The position numbers were made by a program, and so were the translations under genes. 64,000 nt of DNA from JANPCX01 sp031431125 (GTDB lineage: Bacteria; Pseudomonadota; Gammaproteobacteria; Burkholderiales; Burkholderiaceae_C). Below are positions 8,331 through 17,767 of this stretch, in pieces. Where the stretch lies: positions 79,356-143,355 of the forward strand of contig JANPCX010000071.1 of the NCBI GenBank assembly GCA_031431125.1, given 5' to 3'. How positions within the stretch are numbered: position 1 is the stretch's first letter; every line of letters starts with the position of its first letter. Under the pieces are notes generated by a model. The model did no database searches, was not told the DNA's origin, and saw nothing but the letters and a program-made list of their open reading frames with translations.

Positions 8331-8915
8331 TCAGGGACTGTCCAAACGCGCACGCAACAGGACTTTGGGCGCACGTTCACGTTCGGCCACGATGACAGCC
8401 TGCGCAAAACGCGACAAGTCCACTCGCCAGCCCATTTGCGAAAAACCCTCTGGCGAAGGCGCTTCGTTCTTGCTGCTGGGCGCACCCGCCCAAGGCCTAC
8501 CGCGCAACCAGTCAAACAAGGTTTCTACGGGCAGGCTCTCGCCGAGCATGTCGCGCGTGAGGCTGGCGATGTCGTCATAACGTTGACTTCCCCGGCTGCT
8601 TTGCAAGTGCGCGCCTGCGGGAGACCAAACGGCCCGCGCCATGATGGATCCCAAGGGAGATATCAAATCCAGGCTGCCCGCTTGTGCCGAGCCGCGCAGC
8701 TCGAAAGCAGCACTCAATGACTGGGCCGGCGCTGGTTGACCGTCTGTGGAATTGGTGGGACCCTGGCCCGCGACGACCACCGCCAGGCGCCCCGTGAGCA
8801 TTTCCGCGTCGTCGTCGGCGGACGTCGGCGGCCTTGGTGTGGCGCAAGCCAGCAGCATCAAGCTCAAACACAGTGCCCACGCTGAGCGCTGGCGAGTCAA
8901 GGGGGACGAGGTCAC
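8331..8915 (-). CDS. lolB: Outer membrane lipoprotein insertion protein LolB
   Basis: Accepts lipoproteins from LolA and inserts them in the outer membrane. The 194-residue protein starts with a lipoprotein signal peptide ending in the lipobox LLAC (Cys about residue 24). The mature part has the LolB pattern GRLAVVV...SLSAAFELRGSAQAGSLDLISPLGS. It overlaps the upstream TPR gene by 4 bases and ends 13 bases before ispE. Confidence 0.9.
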   Translation of the reverse strand: MTSSPLTRQRSAWALCLSLMLLACATPRPPTSADDDAEMLTGRLAVVVAGQGPTNSTDGQPAPAQSLSAAFELRGSAQAGSLDLISPLGSIMARAVWSPAGAHLQSSRGSQRYDDIASLTRDMLGESLPVETLFDWLRGRPWAGAPSSKNEAPSPEGFSQMGWRVDLSRFAQAVIVAERERAPKVLLRARLDSP

Positions 8916-10747
8916 ATGTCCACCTTGAGCCGGGCCAAGGTTTCGCGCAGCACTTCATTGCTGGCATCGCGCGTTTTGGCCTGGCGCCAAACGCGGCGCG
9001 CCTCTTCACGCTGGCCCTGTAGCCACAACACCTCACCCAAGTGCGCCCCGATTTCGGCATCCGGCCGAGCTCGAAAAGCCCAGCGCAGCAGCCGTGCGGC
9101 CTCATCACGGTTGCCAAGGCGAAATTCCACCCAGCCCAAACTGTCGGTGATGAGGGGGTCGCCAGGCGCCAGTTCCAGCGCCCGTTGAATCAATGTTTTG
9201 GCTTCCTTCAGACGCAAATTGCGGTCAGCCAAGGAGTAACCCAAGGCATTGTGCGCGTACTGGTGGTCAGGCTTGAGCGCCATGACTTGACGCAGCAGAG
9301 CCTCCATTTGGTCGTAGCGACCGAGTTTTTCAGCCACCATGGACTGCTCGTACAGCACAGACGCGTCTTTGGGAAAACGCTCGCTTGCCGCTTGCAGCAG
9401 GGTTTGGGCTTCTTTCCACCGTTTGCCGTCGCGCAGCACTTGGGCTTGTGCAAAAACCTTGGCTCGGCCGCTGGCCTCGTCGGTATCGGGCATGGTGGAT
9501 ACCAGTTTCAGGGCTGCATCCAACTGACCCCGCTGTACCAACACCGAGGCGCGGCGCATTTGCACCTGGGTGGCACGCTCGGGGTCATCCACCTTGTTCA
9601 ACCAGGCTTCTGCGCCGGCATAGTCTTTGAGTTGTTCCGAGGCTTGGGCCAGCTGCATCCAGGCTTCGTTTTGCCCCTTGGAGACGGATGGCTCGTCGTC
9701 GTCTTCCTCAGTGCTTTTTTCAGTGGCCGGTACCGCGGCTTTGTTCGATGCGCTCAGCTGCAGATAGGTTTGCAGTGCTTTTTGCCCTTCTAGTGGGTGC
9801 CGCAGTTCGACGTGCAGGGCACCCAAGGCCAAGAAGGGTCCGGCCACATCCGGCTTGGCGCGTGTGACGACTTCCAGTTGTTCAATCGCATCGGCGTAAC
9901 GCTGGGTGGCGGTGAGGCTGCGCGAGTAGGCGAGCCTGACATCCACACGCTGCGTTTGTTTGGCCAGAAACTCGGTCACGATGGTTTCGGCTTCTGGCCG
10001 TTGCACCATCAACTCCAGTGCCAACAGCACTGGGGCATCGGCGCCGGGATCTTGTTTGTGAGCATCCAGCAGCAAGGCATAGGCCCGGGTGCTGTCTTTG
10101 GCCGCCAGCCAGCTGCGGGCAATGGTGATGCGGCTCGCGGTGTAGTCTGCATTACGCGGTGCCGAGGGTTTTGCATAGGGCTCCAGCACCTCTTCCACCA
10201 TCCGGGCGGCGGCACTGCGGTTGGGCGTACTCGCAAAAAAACGCGGGAGCGCTGCCATCATTTCGCCGCGTTTTTCGGCGGGTGTCAGTGCGACCAAGGA
10301 GCGCAGTGGTTCAACGGCTTCAGCAGATCTCCCGAGGCTGGTCAGCAGCTGCACCAAGTAATAGTGGGCCGGTATCGATTGCGGCAAGGCACTGCGCCAG
10401 CTTTGCACCACCACCAAGGCCTGGTCCCCGGCCCTGGCTTGGATCGCCATTTCTGTGGCGCGCAGGAAGAGTTGTTCGTTCTTGTTGCGCCTGGCAGCGC
10501 CTAGCAGCGTATCAATGGCTCCTGAAGGCTCGCCCGAGCGCCACTGCAGCTCCCCCACCAGAACCTCGAAAAACAAACGCCCATCCATGATGGATGAAGA
10601 GGTAGCAGGGGTTGTCGCAACATTGGCTGTGGGTGGCGCGGCAGTCGGTGCATTCGCTTGCGCGAAGCCGGTGCCGCACAACAAAGTGGACAACATCAGT
10701 CCCAGCACTTGGCGGTATGGATGGCGAACTCGGGGCACAAACTGCAT
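8912..10747 (-). CDS. Exported tetratricopeptide-repeat protein
   Basis: A 611-residue protein with an N-terminal signal peptide (hydrophobic stretch ending GTGFAQA) and multiple TPR-like helical repeats, most recognisable in the last 200 residues (ASVLYEQSMVAEKLGRYDQM, HQYAHNALGYSLADRNLRL, LITDSLGWVEFRLGNRDEA). It probably acts as a periplasmic scaffold; the exact role is unknown. It overlaps lolB by 4 bases, which is compatible with a role in envelope assembly, but that is inference from context. The ATG at 10747 was preferred to the adjacent TTG. Confidence 0.85.
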   Translation of the reverse strand: MQFVPRVRHPYRQVLGLMLSTLLCGTGFAQANAPTAAPPTANVATTPATSSSIMDGRLFFEVLVGELQWRSGEPSGAIDTLLGAARRNKNEQLFLRATEMAIQARAGDQALVVVQSWRSALPQSIPAHYYLVQLLTSLGRSAEAVEPLRSLVALTPAEKRGEMMAALPRFFASTPNRSAAARMVEEVLEPYAKPSAPRNADYTASRITIARSWLAAKDSTRAYALLLDAHKQDPGADAPVLLALELMVQRPEAETIVTEFLAKQTQRVDVRLAYSRSLTATQRYADAIEQLEVVTRAKPDVAGPFLALGALHVELRHPLEGQKALQTYLQLSASNKAAVPATEKSTEEDDDEPSVSKGQNEAWMQLAQASEQLKDYAGAEAWLNKVDDPERATQVQMRRASVLVQRGQLDAALKLVSTMPDTDEASGRAKVFAQAQVLRDGKRWKEAQTLLQAASERFPKDASVLYEQSMVAEKLGRYDQMEALLRQVMALKPDHQYAHNALGYSLADRNLRLKEAKTLIQRALELAPGDPLITDSLGWVEFRLGNRDEAARLLRWAFRARPDAEIGAHLGEVLWLQGQREEARRVWRQAKTRDASNEVLRETLARLKVDM

Positions 10748-10819
10748 CAATGGCTCCTGGGAGGGAATTCATTCTATGACCAGGGCCTTCGATGCTGGGC
10801 TGGCGGGATAATTCCCTCC

Positions 10820-11653
10820 ATGCCTGAATTGCCTGAGGTTGAAGTCACGCGCTTGAGTTTTGCCTCTCGAATCGAGGGGGCCACAGTGCGTGCCGCAGTT
10901 TTAGGCAAACCTTTGCGCTGGCCTTTGGGTTGTGATGCAAATGAGCTGGTGGGCCAGGTGGTCGGTGCCGCCCTGCGCCGGGGCAAGTATTTGTGGCTTC
11001 CCCTGGGCCGTGCGGCCCAGGCCGATCGGCCTGGCTTGCTCATGCATTTGGGCATGTCGGGGTCTTTGCAATTCGGGCAAGAACTGGGCGAGCGGGGCGC
11101 TCACGACCACTTTGAACTGGAAACCACGCAGGGCAGCTTGCGATTGACCGATCCACGCCGCTTCGGAGCGGTCGTGTGGTCCCCCTGTCTCGAGCTGGGC
11201 GCGGCGGCCAAGCTGTTGGCCGGGCTGGGCATGGAGCCTTTCGACCCCCGATTCAACGGCGCGGTCTTGCATGCGGGTTTGCAGCGCCGCCGCGTCGCGG
11301 TCAAACAAGCCCTGCTTGGAGGGCAAATTGTGGTGGGCGCGGGCAACATTTACGCCTGCGAGGCCTTGTTCCAAGCAGGCATCGACCCGCGCACCCGCAG
11401 CGACCGCATCAGCCGCCCGCGTGCCGAGCGTTTGGCCCAGGCGGTGCAAACGACCTTGGCCAACGCCTTGGCCCTGGGTGGGTCTACCTTGCGCGACTTT
11501 CGTGACGCCCACGGCATGGCGGGCGCCTTTCAAACCCAAGCCCAGGTGTATGGCCGTGAGGGGCAGCCGTGTCAGGTGTGTGCAACGCCCATCAAACGCT
11601 TGGTGCAAGGCCAGCGATCAACCTTTTACTGCCCGAAATGCCAGCGCCGCTAA
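10820..11653 (+). CDS. mutM: Formamidopyrimidine-DNA glycosylase MutM
   Basis: A bifunctional glycosylase/AP lyase that removes 8-oxoguanine and FaPy lesions. The catalytic Pro2-Glu3 (MPELPEVE), the beta-hairpin Lys in RRGKYLWLPL, the helix-two-turn-helix (VGAGNIYACEALF) and the C-terminal zinc finger with four Cys (CQVCATP...FYCPKC) are all present. It has 277 residues. The ATG at 10820 is required because Pro2 is the nucleophile. Confidence 0.97.
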   Translation: MPELPEVEVTRLSFASRIEGATVRAAVLGKPLRWPLGCDANELVGQVVGAALRRGKYLWLPLGRAAQADRPGLLMHLGMSGSLQFGQELGERGAHDHFELETTQGSLRLTDPRRFGAVVWSPCLELGAAAKLLAGLGMEPFDPRFNGAVLHAGLQRRRVAVKQALLGGQIVVGAGNIYACEALFQAGIDPRTRSDRISRPRAERLAQAVQTTLANALALGGSTLRDFRDAHGMAGAFQTQAQVYGREGQPCQVCATPIKRLVQGQRSTFYCPKCQRR

Positions 11654-11813
11654 CACGCGTGGTTTTGGTGTGGAGTTTTGCCGCCGCTGTTGCAAGTTAG
11701 TGCAAACAAGCCGTAAACCTTGCGCTACCATGCATTGATGATCGGCCTGACATCGGTTGGCCGACGCTCCTCTAGCCACCATTCTTTGCCCACGAACGAT
11801 TGACCCACGCAAC

Positions 11814-13826
11814 ATGACGCAAGACTTCGCACGCAGTCTCGACACGCTCAGCAGTTGGCGCAAGGGGTTGACGCGGCGGCTCGATGAGTTTTCGGACTAT
11901 TTGTCCGAGCAAGACCTCAGCACCACGTCGACATTGGATTCACTCAAAACCCTGAAGGAACGTTTGGGGTCCGAGAAGCTGGTGGTGGCTTTTGTCGCGG
12001 AGTTTTCGCGCGGCAAGTCTGAGCTGATCAATGCGATTTTTTTCTCCGACGCCGGCAAACGCGTATTGCCCGCGACCCCAGGTAGAACCACCATGTGTCC
12101 GGTGGAGCTCGGCTATGACGAAGAATCTGATCCCGAGTTGGCTTTGCTCCCCATTGAAACCCGCCTGGAAGGCCCTTCGCTCATGGAGTTGCGCGAGCGG
12201 CCTCAAGTGTGGACCCACATTGCCCTGAAAGTGGACGATGGGCAAGCCTTGTCGGAGTCGCTCTTGGAAGTGATGCGCACCCAGTGGGTGAGTGTCGAGA
12301 TGGCGCGCGACCTGGGGTTTTGGGACGACAAAACCCCCGAAGACAACCCGCCCACCAACGACGCTGGGCAGGTCGAGGTACCCAAGTGGCGCCACGCCCT
12401 GATCAACTATCCCCACCCCTTGCTCAAACAAGGTCTGGTGGTGCTGGACACGCCTGGTCTGAACGCCATTGGCGCCGAGCCCGAGCTGACGCTGAGCCTT
12501 TTGCCTTCTGCCCATGCCACCGTTTTCATCTTGGGGGCGGACACCGGCGTCACCAAATCCGACTTGTCCATTTGGCGCGATCACCTCAGCAGCCACCCTC
12601 TGGCACGGTATGTGGTGCTGAACAAAATTGACGCGCTGATTGACCCCATGGCCACGGCCGAGCAGGTGAAAGCGCAAATTGAGTCCCAGCGCCAAAACAC
12701 GGCCCGCACCTTGGGGGTTCCGCCCGAGCGGGTGTTCCCCTTGTCGGCCCGCCAAGCTTTGGCCGCGCGTGTTTCTTCTGATGACGCTGGGCTGATGCAA
12801 AGCCGCTTGCCCGAACTGGAAGCGGCACTGTCTGAACAGCTCTTGCCCCAGCGCCGAAAAATGCTGGAGTTGGCGGTGGGTGACGCTTGTCATGGTGTGG
12901 AAGCGCAAGTCATGCGCCGCCTGGGTGACTCACGTCGGCAGTTGGCCGAGCAGGCGCAAGAGCTGCGCGGACTGCGTGGGAAAAGTGCCACCAAGGTCAA
13001 CCTCATGCTCAAACGGGTGCAAGCCGATGCCACCGACTTTGAGCAGTGCACCACCCGTTTGCAGGCCTTGCGCATGGTGCATGCCCGCATGATGAAAGAC
13101 GCCCTCATCGGATTGTCCAGTGACCGCGTGCGAGAAGAAGTTGAAACCATGCAAGCCGCCATGACCAGCTCCATCTTGAACTTGGGCGCCAAGAAAGCGT
13201 TCTTGTCGATGTGCGGACGTTTGGACACCCTGATCCAGCAGGGACAGAAACGCTGCTTTGAAATGCGGCAAATGTTGGATGCTGCCTTTGGTCGTTTGAA
13301 CGCCGAATTTGGTTTTGCTTTGGCCTTAGAACCCGGCCCAGACCTGGCCAAGTTTCGCGAGGAGCTGGCGCTGATTCAACGCAACTACGTGCAGTACCTG
13401 GGGCTGACCTTGTCGCTGCGCCTGTCCCAACCCAAGTTCATGGAGCAATTCCGCCGCATGTTGGTGTCCAAATTGCGCGTGGTGTTTGAGAACGCCAGCA
13501 GCCAGGTGGAAATGTGGAACAAAGCGGCGTCGGTTCAGGTTGATGCGCAATTGCGCGAGCGTCGCCGAGGTTTTCGCCGCCGCAGTGAAGCGCTGCAGCG
13601 CATTCAGTCCGCCGACGGTGAGTTGGAACAGCGTATCTCTGAGATCGAAACCCAAGACGAACGTCTGCAACAGCGCATGACACGCGTCACCGAACACTTG
13701 CTGGCGCTTCGTGGGCAAGCCGAAGACAGCCCTTGGAAGAACCCGGCCTCTGACTTGCTGACGATCAATTTGCCCTTGAGTGACGAGCCCGTGCCTGACA
13801 TGCTCCTGCACACGGCCAAGGCTTGA
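11814..13826 (+). CDS. Dynamin-family GTPase
   Basis: A 670-residue large GTPase of the bacterial dynamin-like group. The P-loop is FVAEFSRGKSELIN (about residue 59 onward), with the first Gly of the usual G-EF-x-GKS pattern replaced by Ala. G3 is LDTPGLN and G4 is LNKID. A long helical region follows with heptad-like stretches (about residues 350-420 and 570-640), consistent with an assembly stalk. No clear membrane segment is seen. It lies between mutM and mutY and overlaps mutY by 4 bases. A role in membrane remodelling is inferred from the family only. Confidence 0.88.
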   Translation: MTQDFARSLDTLSSWRKGLTRRLDEFSDYLSEQDLSTTSTLDSLKTLKERLGSEKLVVAFVAEFSRGKSELINAIFFSDAGKRVLPATPGRTTMCPVELGYDEESDPELALLPIETRLEGPSLMELRERPQVWTHIALKVDDGQALSESLLEVMRTQWVSVEMARDLGFWDDKTPEDNPPTNDAGQVEVPKWRHALINYPHPLLKQGLVVLDTPGLNAIGAEPELTLSLLPSAHATVFILGADTGVTKSDLSIWRDHLSSHPLARYVVLNKIDALIDPMATAEQVKAQIESQRQNTARTLGVPPERVFPLSARQALAARVSSDDAGLMQSRLPELEAALSEQLLPQRRKMLELAVGDACHGVEAQVMRRLGDSRRQLAEQAQELRGLRGKSATKVNLMLKRVQADATDFEQCTTRLQALRMVHARMMKDALIGLSSDRVREEVETMQAAMTSSILNLGAKKAFLSMCGRLDTLIQQGQKRCFEMRQMLDAAFGRLNAEFGFALALEPGPDLAKFREELALIQRNYVQYLGLTLSLRLSQPKFMEQFRRMLVSKLRVVFENASSQVEMWNKAASVQVDAQLRERRRGFRRRSEALQRIQSADGELEQRISEIETQDERLQQRMTRVTEHLLALRGQAEDSPWKNPASDLLTINLPLSDEPVPDMLLHTAKA

Positions 13827-14875
13827 GCTTCAAGGCATCCTTTTCTGCCGATGTGATTGCGTGGCAGGCCGAACATGGCCGCCACGGTTTGCCCTGGCAG
13901 CGTGACCGCGACCCCTACCGCGTGTGGTTGTCGGAAATCATGCTGCAGCAAACCCAGGTCAGAACGGTGCTGGTTTATTTTGATCGGTTTTTGCAGCGTT
14001 TCCCCACTGTGCTCGCATTGGCTGCATCGTCAGTGGACGATGTGCTCGCGCTGTGGAGTGGTTTGGGTTACTACAGCCGCGCACGCAATTTGCACCGCTG
14101 TGCGCAAACGGTGGCCACCGAATATGGCGGACAGTTCCCGCCCACCGCTGAACAACTTGCACAACTGCCTGGCATCGGCCGCTCTACGGCCGCCGCCATC
14201 GCCGCGTTTTGCTTCAACGAAAGAGTGGCCATACTGGATGGCAACGTCAAACGGGTGTTGGGTCGTGTACTGGCTTTCCCAGGAGACTTGGCACAAGCCG
14301 CCCAGGAGCGCGCCCTGTGGGCCCACGCCACCGACTTGTTGCCCCAGCAAGGTGTTGCGGCCTATACGCAGGGCTTGATGGACCTTGGGGCGACGCTGTG
14401 TTTGATTCGCCAACCGCAGTGCCCGCGTTGCCCGGTTCAGCGCCACTGCCAAGCCCACAAGCAAGGCGAGCCCACGCGTTACCCCATCAAAACCCGCAAG
14501 CTCAAACGTGGCGTGCGCGAACACCATTGGTTGTGGGTGGCGCACCAAGACCGGGTCTGGCTCAGCCAGCGTCCGGCCACGGGCATTTGGGCAGGGCTGT
14601 GGAGCTTGCCTGAATTCTCAGAGGCGACTGAACTCGATCAACTGCTGTCTGCATGGCCAGGCCAGTTCGAGTCCTTGCCATCTTTTGTTCACGTACTCAC
14701 CCATTTGGACTGGACTTTGCATCCCGTGCGCCACACCTTGCCGACGCGTTTGGCCGCGTCGGCACTGACCCAGGTGACTCAGCAGTTGCCCGCTGGCCAG
14801 TGGTTTACGCGCGAACAAGCGTTGGCTTTGGGTGTGTCGGCGCCACTGAAAAAATGGCTGCTCGCGGCACCTTGA
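13823..14875 (+). CDS. mutY: Adenine DNA glycosylase MutY
   Basis: Removes adenine mispaired with 8-oxoguanine. The N-terminal domain shows SEIMLQQTQV, the helix-hairpin-helix LPGIGRSTAAAI with catalytic Asp in AILDGNVKRVL, and the [4Fe-4S] ligands in CLIRQPQCPRCPVQRHC. The C-terminal Nudix-like domain (about residues 230-350) reads the opposite strand. A TTG start overlaps the preceding stop by 4 bases. Together with mutM it forms the GO repair pair. Confidence 0.96.
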   Translation: MSFKASFSADVIAWQAEHGRHGLPWQRDRDPYRVWLSEIMLQQTQVRTVLVYFDRFLQRFPTVLALAASSVDDVLALWSGLGYYSRARNLHRCAQTVATEYGGQFPPTAEQLAQLPGIGRSTAAAIAAFCFNERVAILDGNVKRVLGRVLAFPGDLAQAAQERALWAHATDLLPQQGVAAYTQGLMDLGATLCLIRQPQCPRCPVQRHCQAHKQGEPTRYPIKTRKLKRGVREHHWLWVAHQDRVWLSQRPATGIWAGLWSLPEFSEATELDQLLSAWPGQFESLPSFVHVLTHLDWTLHPVRHTLPTRLAASALTQVTQQLPAGQWFTREQALALGVSAPLKKWLLAAP

Positions 14876-14890
14876 ACCCAGCCTGCCGAC

Positions 14891-15865
14891 TCAGCCCAAT
14901 GCCGTGTAAAGGTTGTACAGGCTGATGGCGGTGATCAACACACCCACCAAGGCCAGCAGGACCCGAGCAGGCAAGCGGCGGCAGAGCACAGCCGCAATCG
15001 GGGCAGCAAAAAATCCGCCCAAGACCAAACCAGCCACCGTGGCCCAAGGCCCTTCGTCGACCAAAATGGCAAACGCGCCTGCGCTGCCCACGGTGAGAAA
15101 GAACTCGGCAAAGTTCACCGAACCAATGGTGGTGCGTGGGTTGTGTCCCGAGCCGATCAAGGTGGTGGTGACCACCGGCCCCCAGCCACCACCGCCTACA
15201 GCGTCCACAAAACCGCCGAACAAGGCCAGTTTCCCGACGTGACGAGGTTCTTGTTTGGCCACCTTGAGGCGCTTGAACACCTTGCTCAGCACATACAAAC
15301 CCATGATGGCCAGATAGGCGCTGACATAAGGTTTCAGCAACGCACCGTCGATTTGAGACACCAAGATCGCGCCACTGACTGCGCCGATGAAACCTGGAAC
15401 GAGCAAGCGAAAAAACAAACGTTTGTCGACATTCCCGAGCCGCACATGGCTGATGCCAGAGACACCGGTGGTGAACACCTCGGCGATGTGCACACTGGCC
15501 GTGGCCACCAAGGGGCTGGCACCGGCTGCCATCAAGAATGTGGTGGACGTGATGCCGTAGGCCATCCCCAACGCACCGTCGATGGTTTGCGCGAGCAAAC
15601 CAACCGCCACAGCCGACCAGAACGCCCGCGACTGCAAGGTTTCACCCACCAGCGCGATGGCGCCTTCCAGTCGGTGGTTGAGAAGAAACTGCACCACCAC
15701 CAAAAGCATGGCGCCGATCAACAAAAAAACAGCCGCCCACATGGCTGCTCTGAGCCAAGGATGCTGGCCGGGATGGACGATCTCGGCCTCAAGCGGCGGC
15801 AAACCCAGGGCATCGTGCTCTGCGGTGCTCGCATCACTGGACAGGTCGAGGTGGCGTATCTTCAC
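14891..15865 (-). CDS. TauE/SafE-family membrane permease
   Basis: A 324-residue inner-membrane protein with around eight hydrophobic segments after a soluble N terminus of about 45 residues. Duplicated halves show the family pattern: GALGMAYGITSTTFLMAAGASP in the first and GGFVDAVGGGGWGPVVTT in the second. Family members export sulfite, sulfonates or similar anions; the substrate here is unknown. The start is a GTG at 15865. It converges on mutY. Confidence 0.88.
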   Translation of the reverse strand: MKIRHLDLSSDASTAEHDALGLPPLEAEIVHPGQHPWLRAAMWAAVFLLIGAMLLVVVQFLLNHRLEGAIALVGETLQSRAFWSAVAVGLLAQTIDGALGMAYGITSTTFLMAAGASPLVATASVHIAEVFTTGVSGISHVRLGNVDKRLFFRLLVPGFIGAVSGAILVSQIDGALLKPYVSAYLAIMGLYVLSKVFKRLKVAKQEPRHVGKLALFGGFVDAVGGGGWGPVVTTTLIGSGHNPRTTIGSVNFAEFFLTVGSAGAFAILVDEGPWATVAGLVLGGFFAAPIAAVLCRRLPARVLLALVGVLITAISLYNLYTALG

Positions 15866-16146
15866 GGCAATGCGTCAGTCAAAAGAGCCGCGAGTCTAGG
15901 GTGATTGGGAGCGCTGCTTCAGACGCTTTTGTTCTATTCAAATTCCATGGCGGCTTCCTTGAGCGGTGGGCGAACCGTCGAGCGGACCGAGAGATTTGGA
16001 GGCGGATCATCGGCGTCGGATTTTTTGACACATTTCCGCCAATGCAAGCTGAAAGCCTATTCAAAACAACCACATAGGCCGATGGAACATGAATTGATTC
16101 ACATCCTTTGGCGCGCCATGTGGGCGCCACAACACAAAAGGGAAAA

Positions 16147-17001
16147 ATGTCACTGTTTCAACGCCAAGTTGTTGGCTCACTCATAAAAACTACATTCGTG
16201 TCTTTGGCTCTGGTTGCCGGCGTCGCTCAAGCGGCCGTCGTGACCATTCCGGCGGCGTCACTCAACAGCTCACCTGGTGTCTATACCGCTGGCGGCTACT
16301 ACACCGACTCGCTCGGCTCAGTGGTTGTCATGACCGGCGGCGGCAATGCTGCCAACGTTGGCGACCCCTCCGGCCGCAATGACGACGGTTTCTCCTTCCT
16401 GAACCTTGGCTTCAACGTCAACTTTTTCGGCACCACTTACAACAGCCTGTTCATCAACAACAACGGCAACGTGAGCTTCGGTTCAGGTATTTCCGCCTAT
16501 GTTCCGACCGGCTTGACCGGTGCGAATGCGCCGGTGATTTCACCATTTTTCGGCGACGTGGACACCCGTCCGGCCAGCTCTGGTGTGGTTCACGTGAACA
16601 CCTCAACCGCCAACCAAGTGGTGGTCACATGGGACAACGTGGGTCGCTACAACAACCAGGGCAGCTTGCTCAACAGTTTTCAATTGGTGCTGCGTGGTGA
16701 AAACTATTCGGTTCCATTTGGCGAGGGCGCGATTGGTTTCTTCTATGAGTTGATGCCTTGGTCTGTGACGGATACAAGCACCGTTGCTGCTGTTGGCTTT
16801 GGTGATGGTCTGGGCAATGCGACGGTGATCGAGGGTTCTACCCAACCCAATGTGAACACCGTCGTGAACAACACCTATATTTGGTTCGATGCCAACTTGA
16901 ACGTGGTTCCACCGTACACCGTGGCAGAGCCTGCTGCGCTGGCGTTGATGGGCTTGGCGATTGCCGGTGCTGCTGTGGTTTCGCGCCGCCGCAAGGCCTG
17001 A
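16147..17001 (+). CDS. Exported PEP-CTERM protein with nidogen-like domain
   Basis: A 284-residue secreted protein. The N terminus is a signal peptide (hydrophobic run ending VAGVAQA). The middle resembles a nidogen-like domain (LGFNVNFFGTTYNSLFINNN, then SPFFGDVDTRP and VVTWDNVGRY). The C terminus has the PEP-CTERM layout: EPAALALMGL, a hydrophobic helix, and RRRKA. Such tails are cut by an exosortase, linked to extracellular matrix production. No exosortase gene is in the window. The ATG at 16147 is preferred over an upstream in-frame start at 16108 because it gives a good signal peptide and has GGGAAAA before it. Confidence 0.86.
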   Translation: MSLFQRQVVGSLIKTTFVSLALVAGVAQAAVVTIPAASLNSSPGVYTAGGYYTDSLGSVVVMTGGGNAANVGDPSGRNDDGFSFLNLGFNVNFFGTTYNSLFINNNGNVSFGSGISAYVPTGLTGANAPVISPFFGDVDTRPASSGVVHVNTSTANQVVVTWDNVGRYNNQGSLLNSFQLVLRGENYSVPFGEGAIGFFYELMPWSVTDTSTVAAVGFGDGLGNATVIEGSTQPNVNTVVNNTYIWFDANLNVVPPYTVAEPAALALMGLAIAGAAVVSRRRKA

Positions 17002-17040
17002 TTCGCCAGCACTGCTTCGGTACTTCACTCGGAAGTAAAA

Positions 17041-17065
17041 GCGACCCATCCGGGTCTCTTTTTTC
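17041..17065 (+). terminator. Rho-independent terminator after the PEP-CTERM gene
   Basis: Stem GACCC-atcc-GGGTC is followed by TCTTTTTTC on the plus strand. A shorter T run exists on the minus strand, so it may also serve the convergent LON-domain gene. Confidence 0.8.
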
Positions 17066-17101
17066 ATGGAAGCCCTCATGGCACTCGCCCGACTGCGCTG
17101 G

Positions 17102-17767
17102 TCAATTCGGCACGACACCTTTGCTGCGCAAAAAATCCCGCACCAACTGCAACCGGGCCAACCCGTCGGGCAATTCCATGAGTTTTTGTTTCGCCGTGAG
17201 GGAGATGGGCAGTATCTCGCACCATCGGTTGGACACCCAGCTGGCACTGTCGAAACGGTAGGGCTCCAAGAAGGGCGTGCTGCCTTGTTCTTTGAGTGAG
17301 CCTATGGCGGACGCCAGCGCACGCACTGTGTCTACCATGTCAGCGGCCGGTGCGGCGTCGAGGTCGTCGGCCTGATTGGCCACCCGCGCCACCCACAGGC
17401 CGTTGGCCTCTTGGCGAGTGGTTTTGATGTCGAAACGTTGCAGGCCTTTGCAGCGCACTTGCAAGATGCCGGTTTGTGCGCTGTCCACATCTAGCAACTC
17501 TGCAGCCACACCCGAGCTCTCCATGCGCGGTACCTCACCGGGTTTGGCTCTGCCTGCCGCGCTACCTGTTTGTAAGGCCACCACGCCGAAATGGCTGCGG
17601 TTGCGCAAGCAGTCCGTCACCAAGTCGAGGTAACGGGCCTCAAACACCTTGAGTGACAGCAGGCCGCCCGGAAAGAGTACGGCTTGCAAAGGAAAGAGCG
17701 GCAGCTTGTAGGTGTTGTCGGTGAACATGCGCTTTGGGGCAGGTTTTGCGGCAGAGGTCGCGAACAT
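17102..17767 (-). CDS. LON peptidase substrate-binding (LON_N) domain protein
   Basis: A 221-residue protein consisting of the N-terminal LON domain only, without AAA+ or protease parts. The signature is LPLFPLQAVLFPGGLLSLKVFEARYLDLV (seen in pieces from residue 21), followed by FGVVALQTGS. It probably binds unfolded or regulatory protein segments; the function is unknown. Its ATG overlaps the rapZ stop codon, so it is co-transcribed with recN-rapZ. Confidence 0.88.
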   Translation of the reverse strand: MFATSAAKPAPKRMFTDNTYKLPLFPLQAVLFPGGLLSLKVFEARYLDLVTDCLRNRSHFGVVALQTGSAAGRAKPGEVPRMESSGVAAELLDVDSAQTGILQVRCKGLQRFDIKTTRQEANGLWVARVANQADDLDAAPAADMVDTVRALASAIGSLKEQGSTPFLEPYRFDSASWVSNRWCEILPISLTAKQKLMELPDGLARLQLVRDFLRSKGVVPN

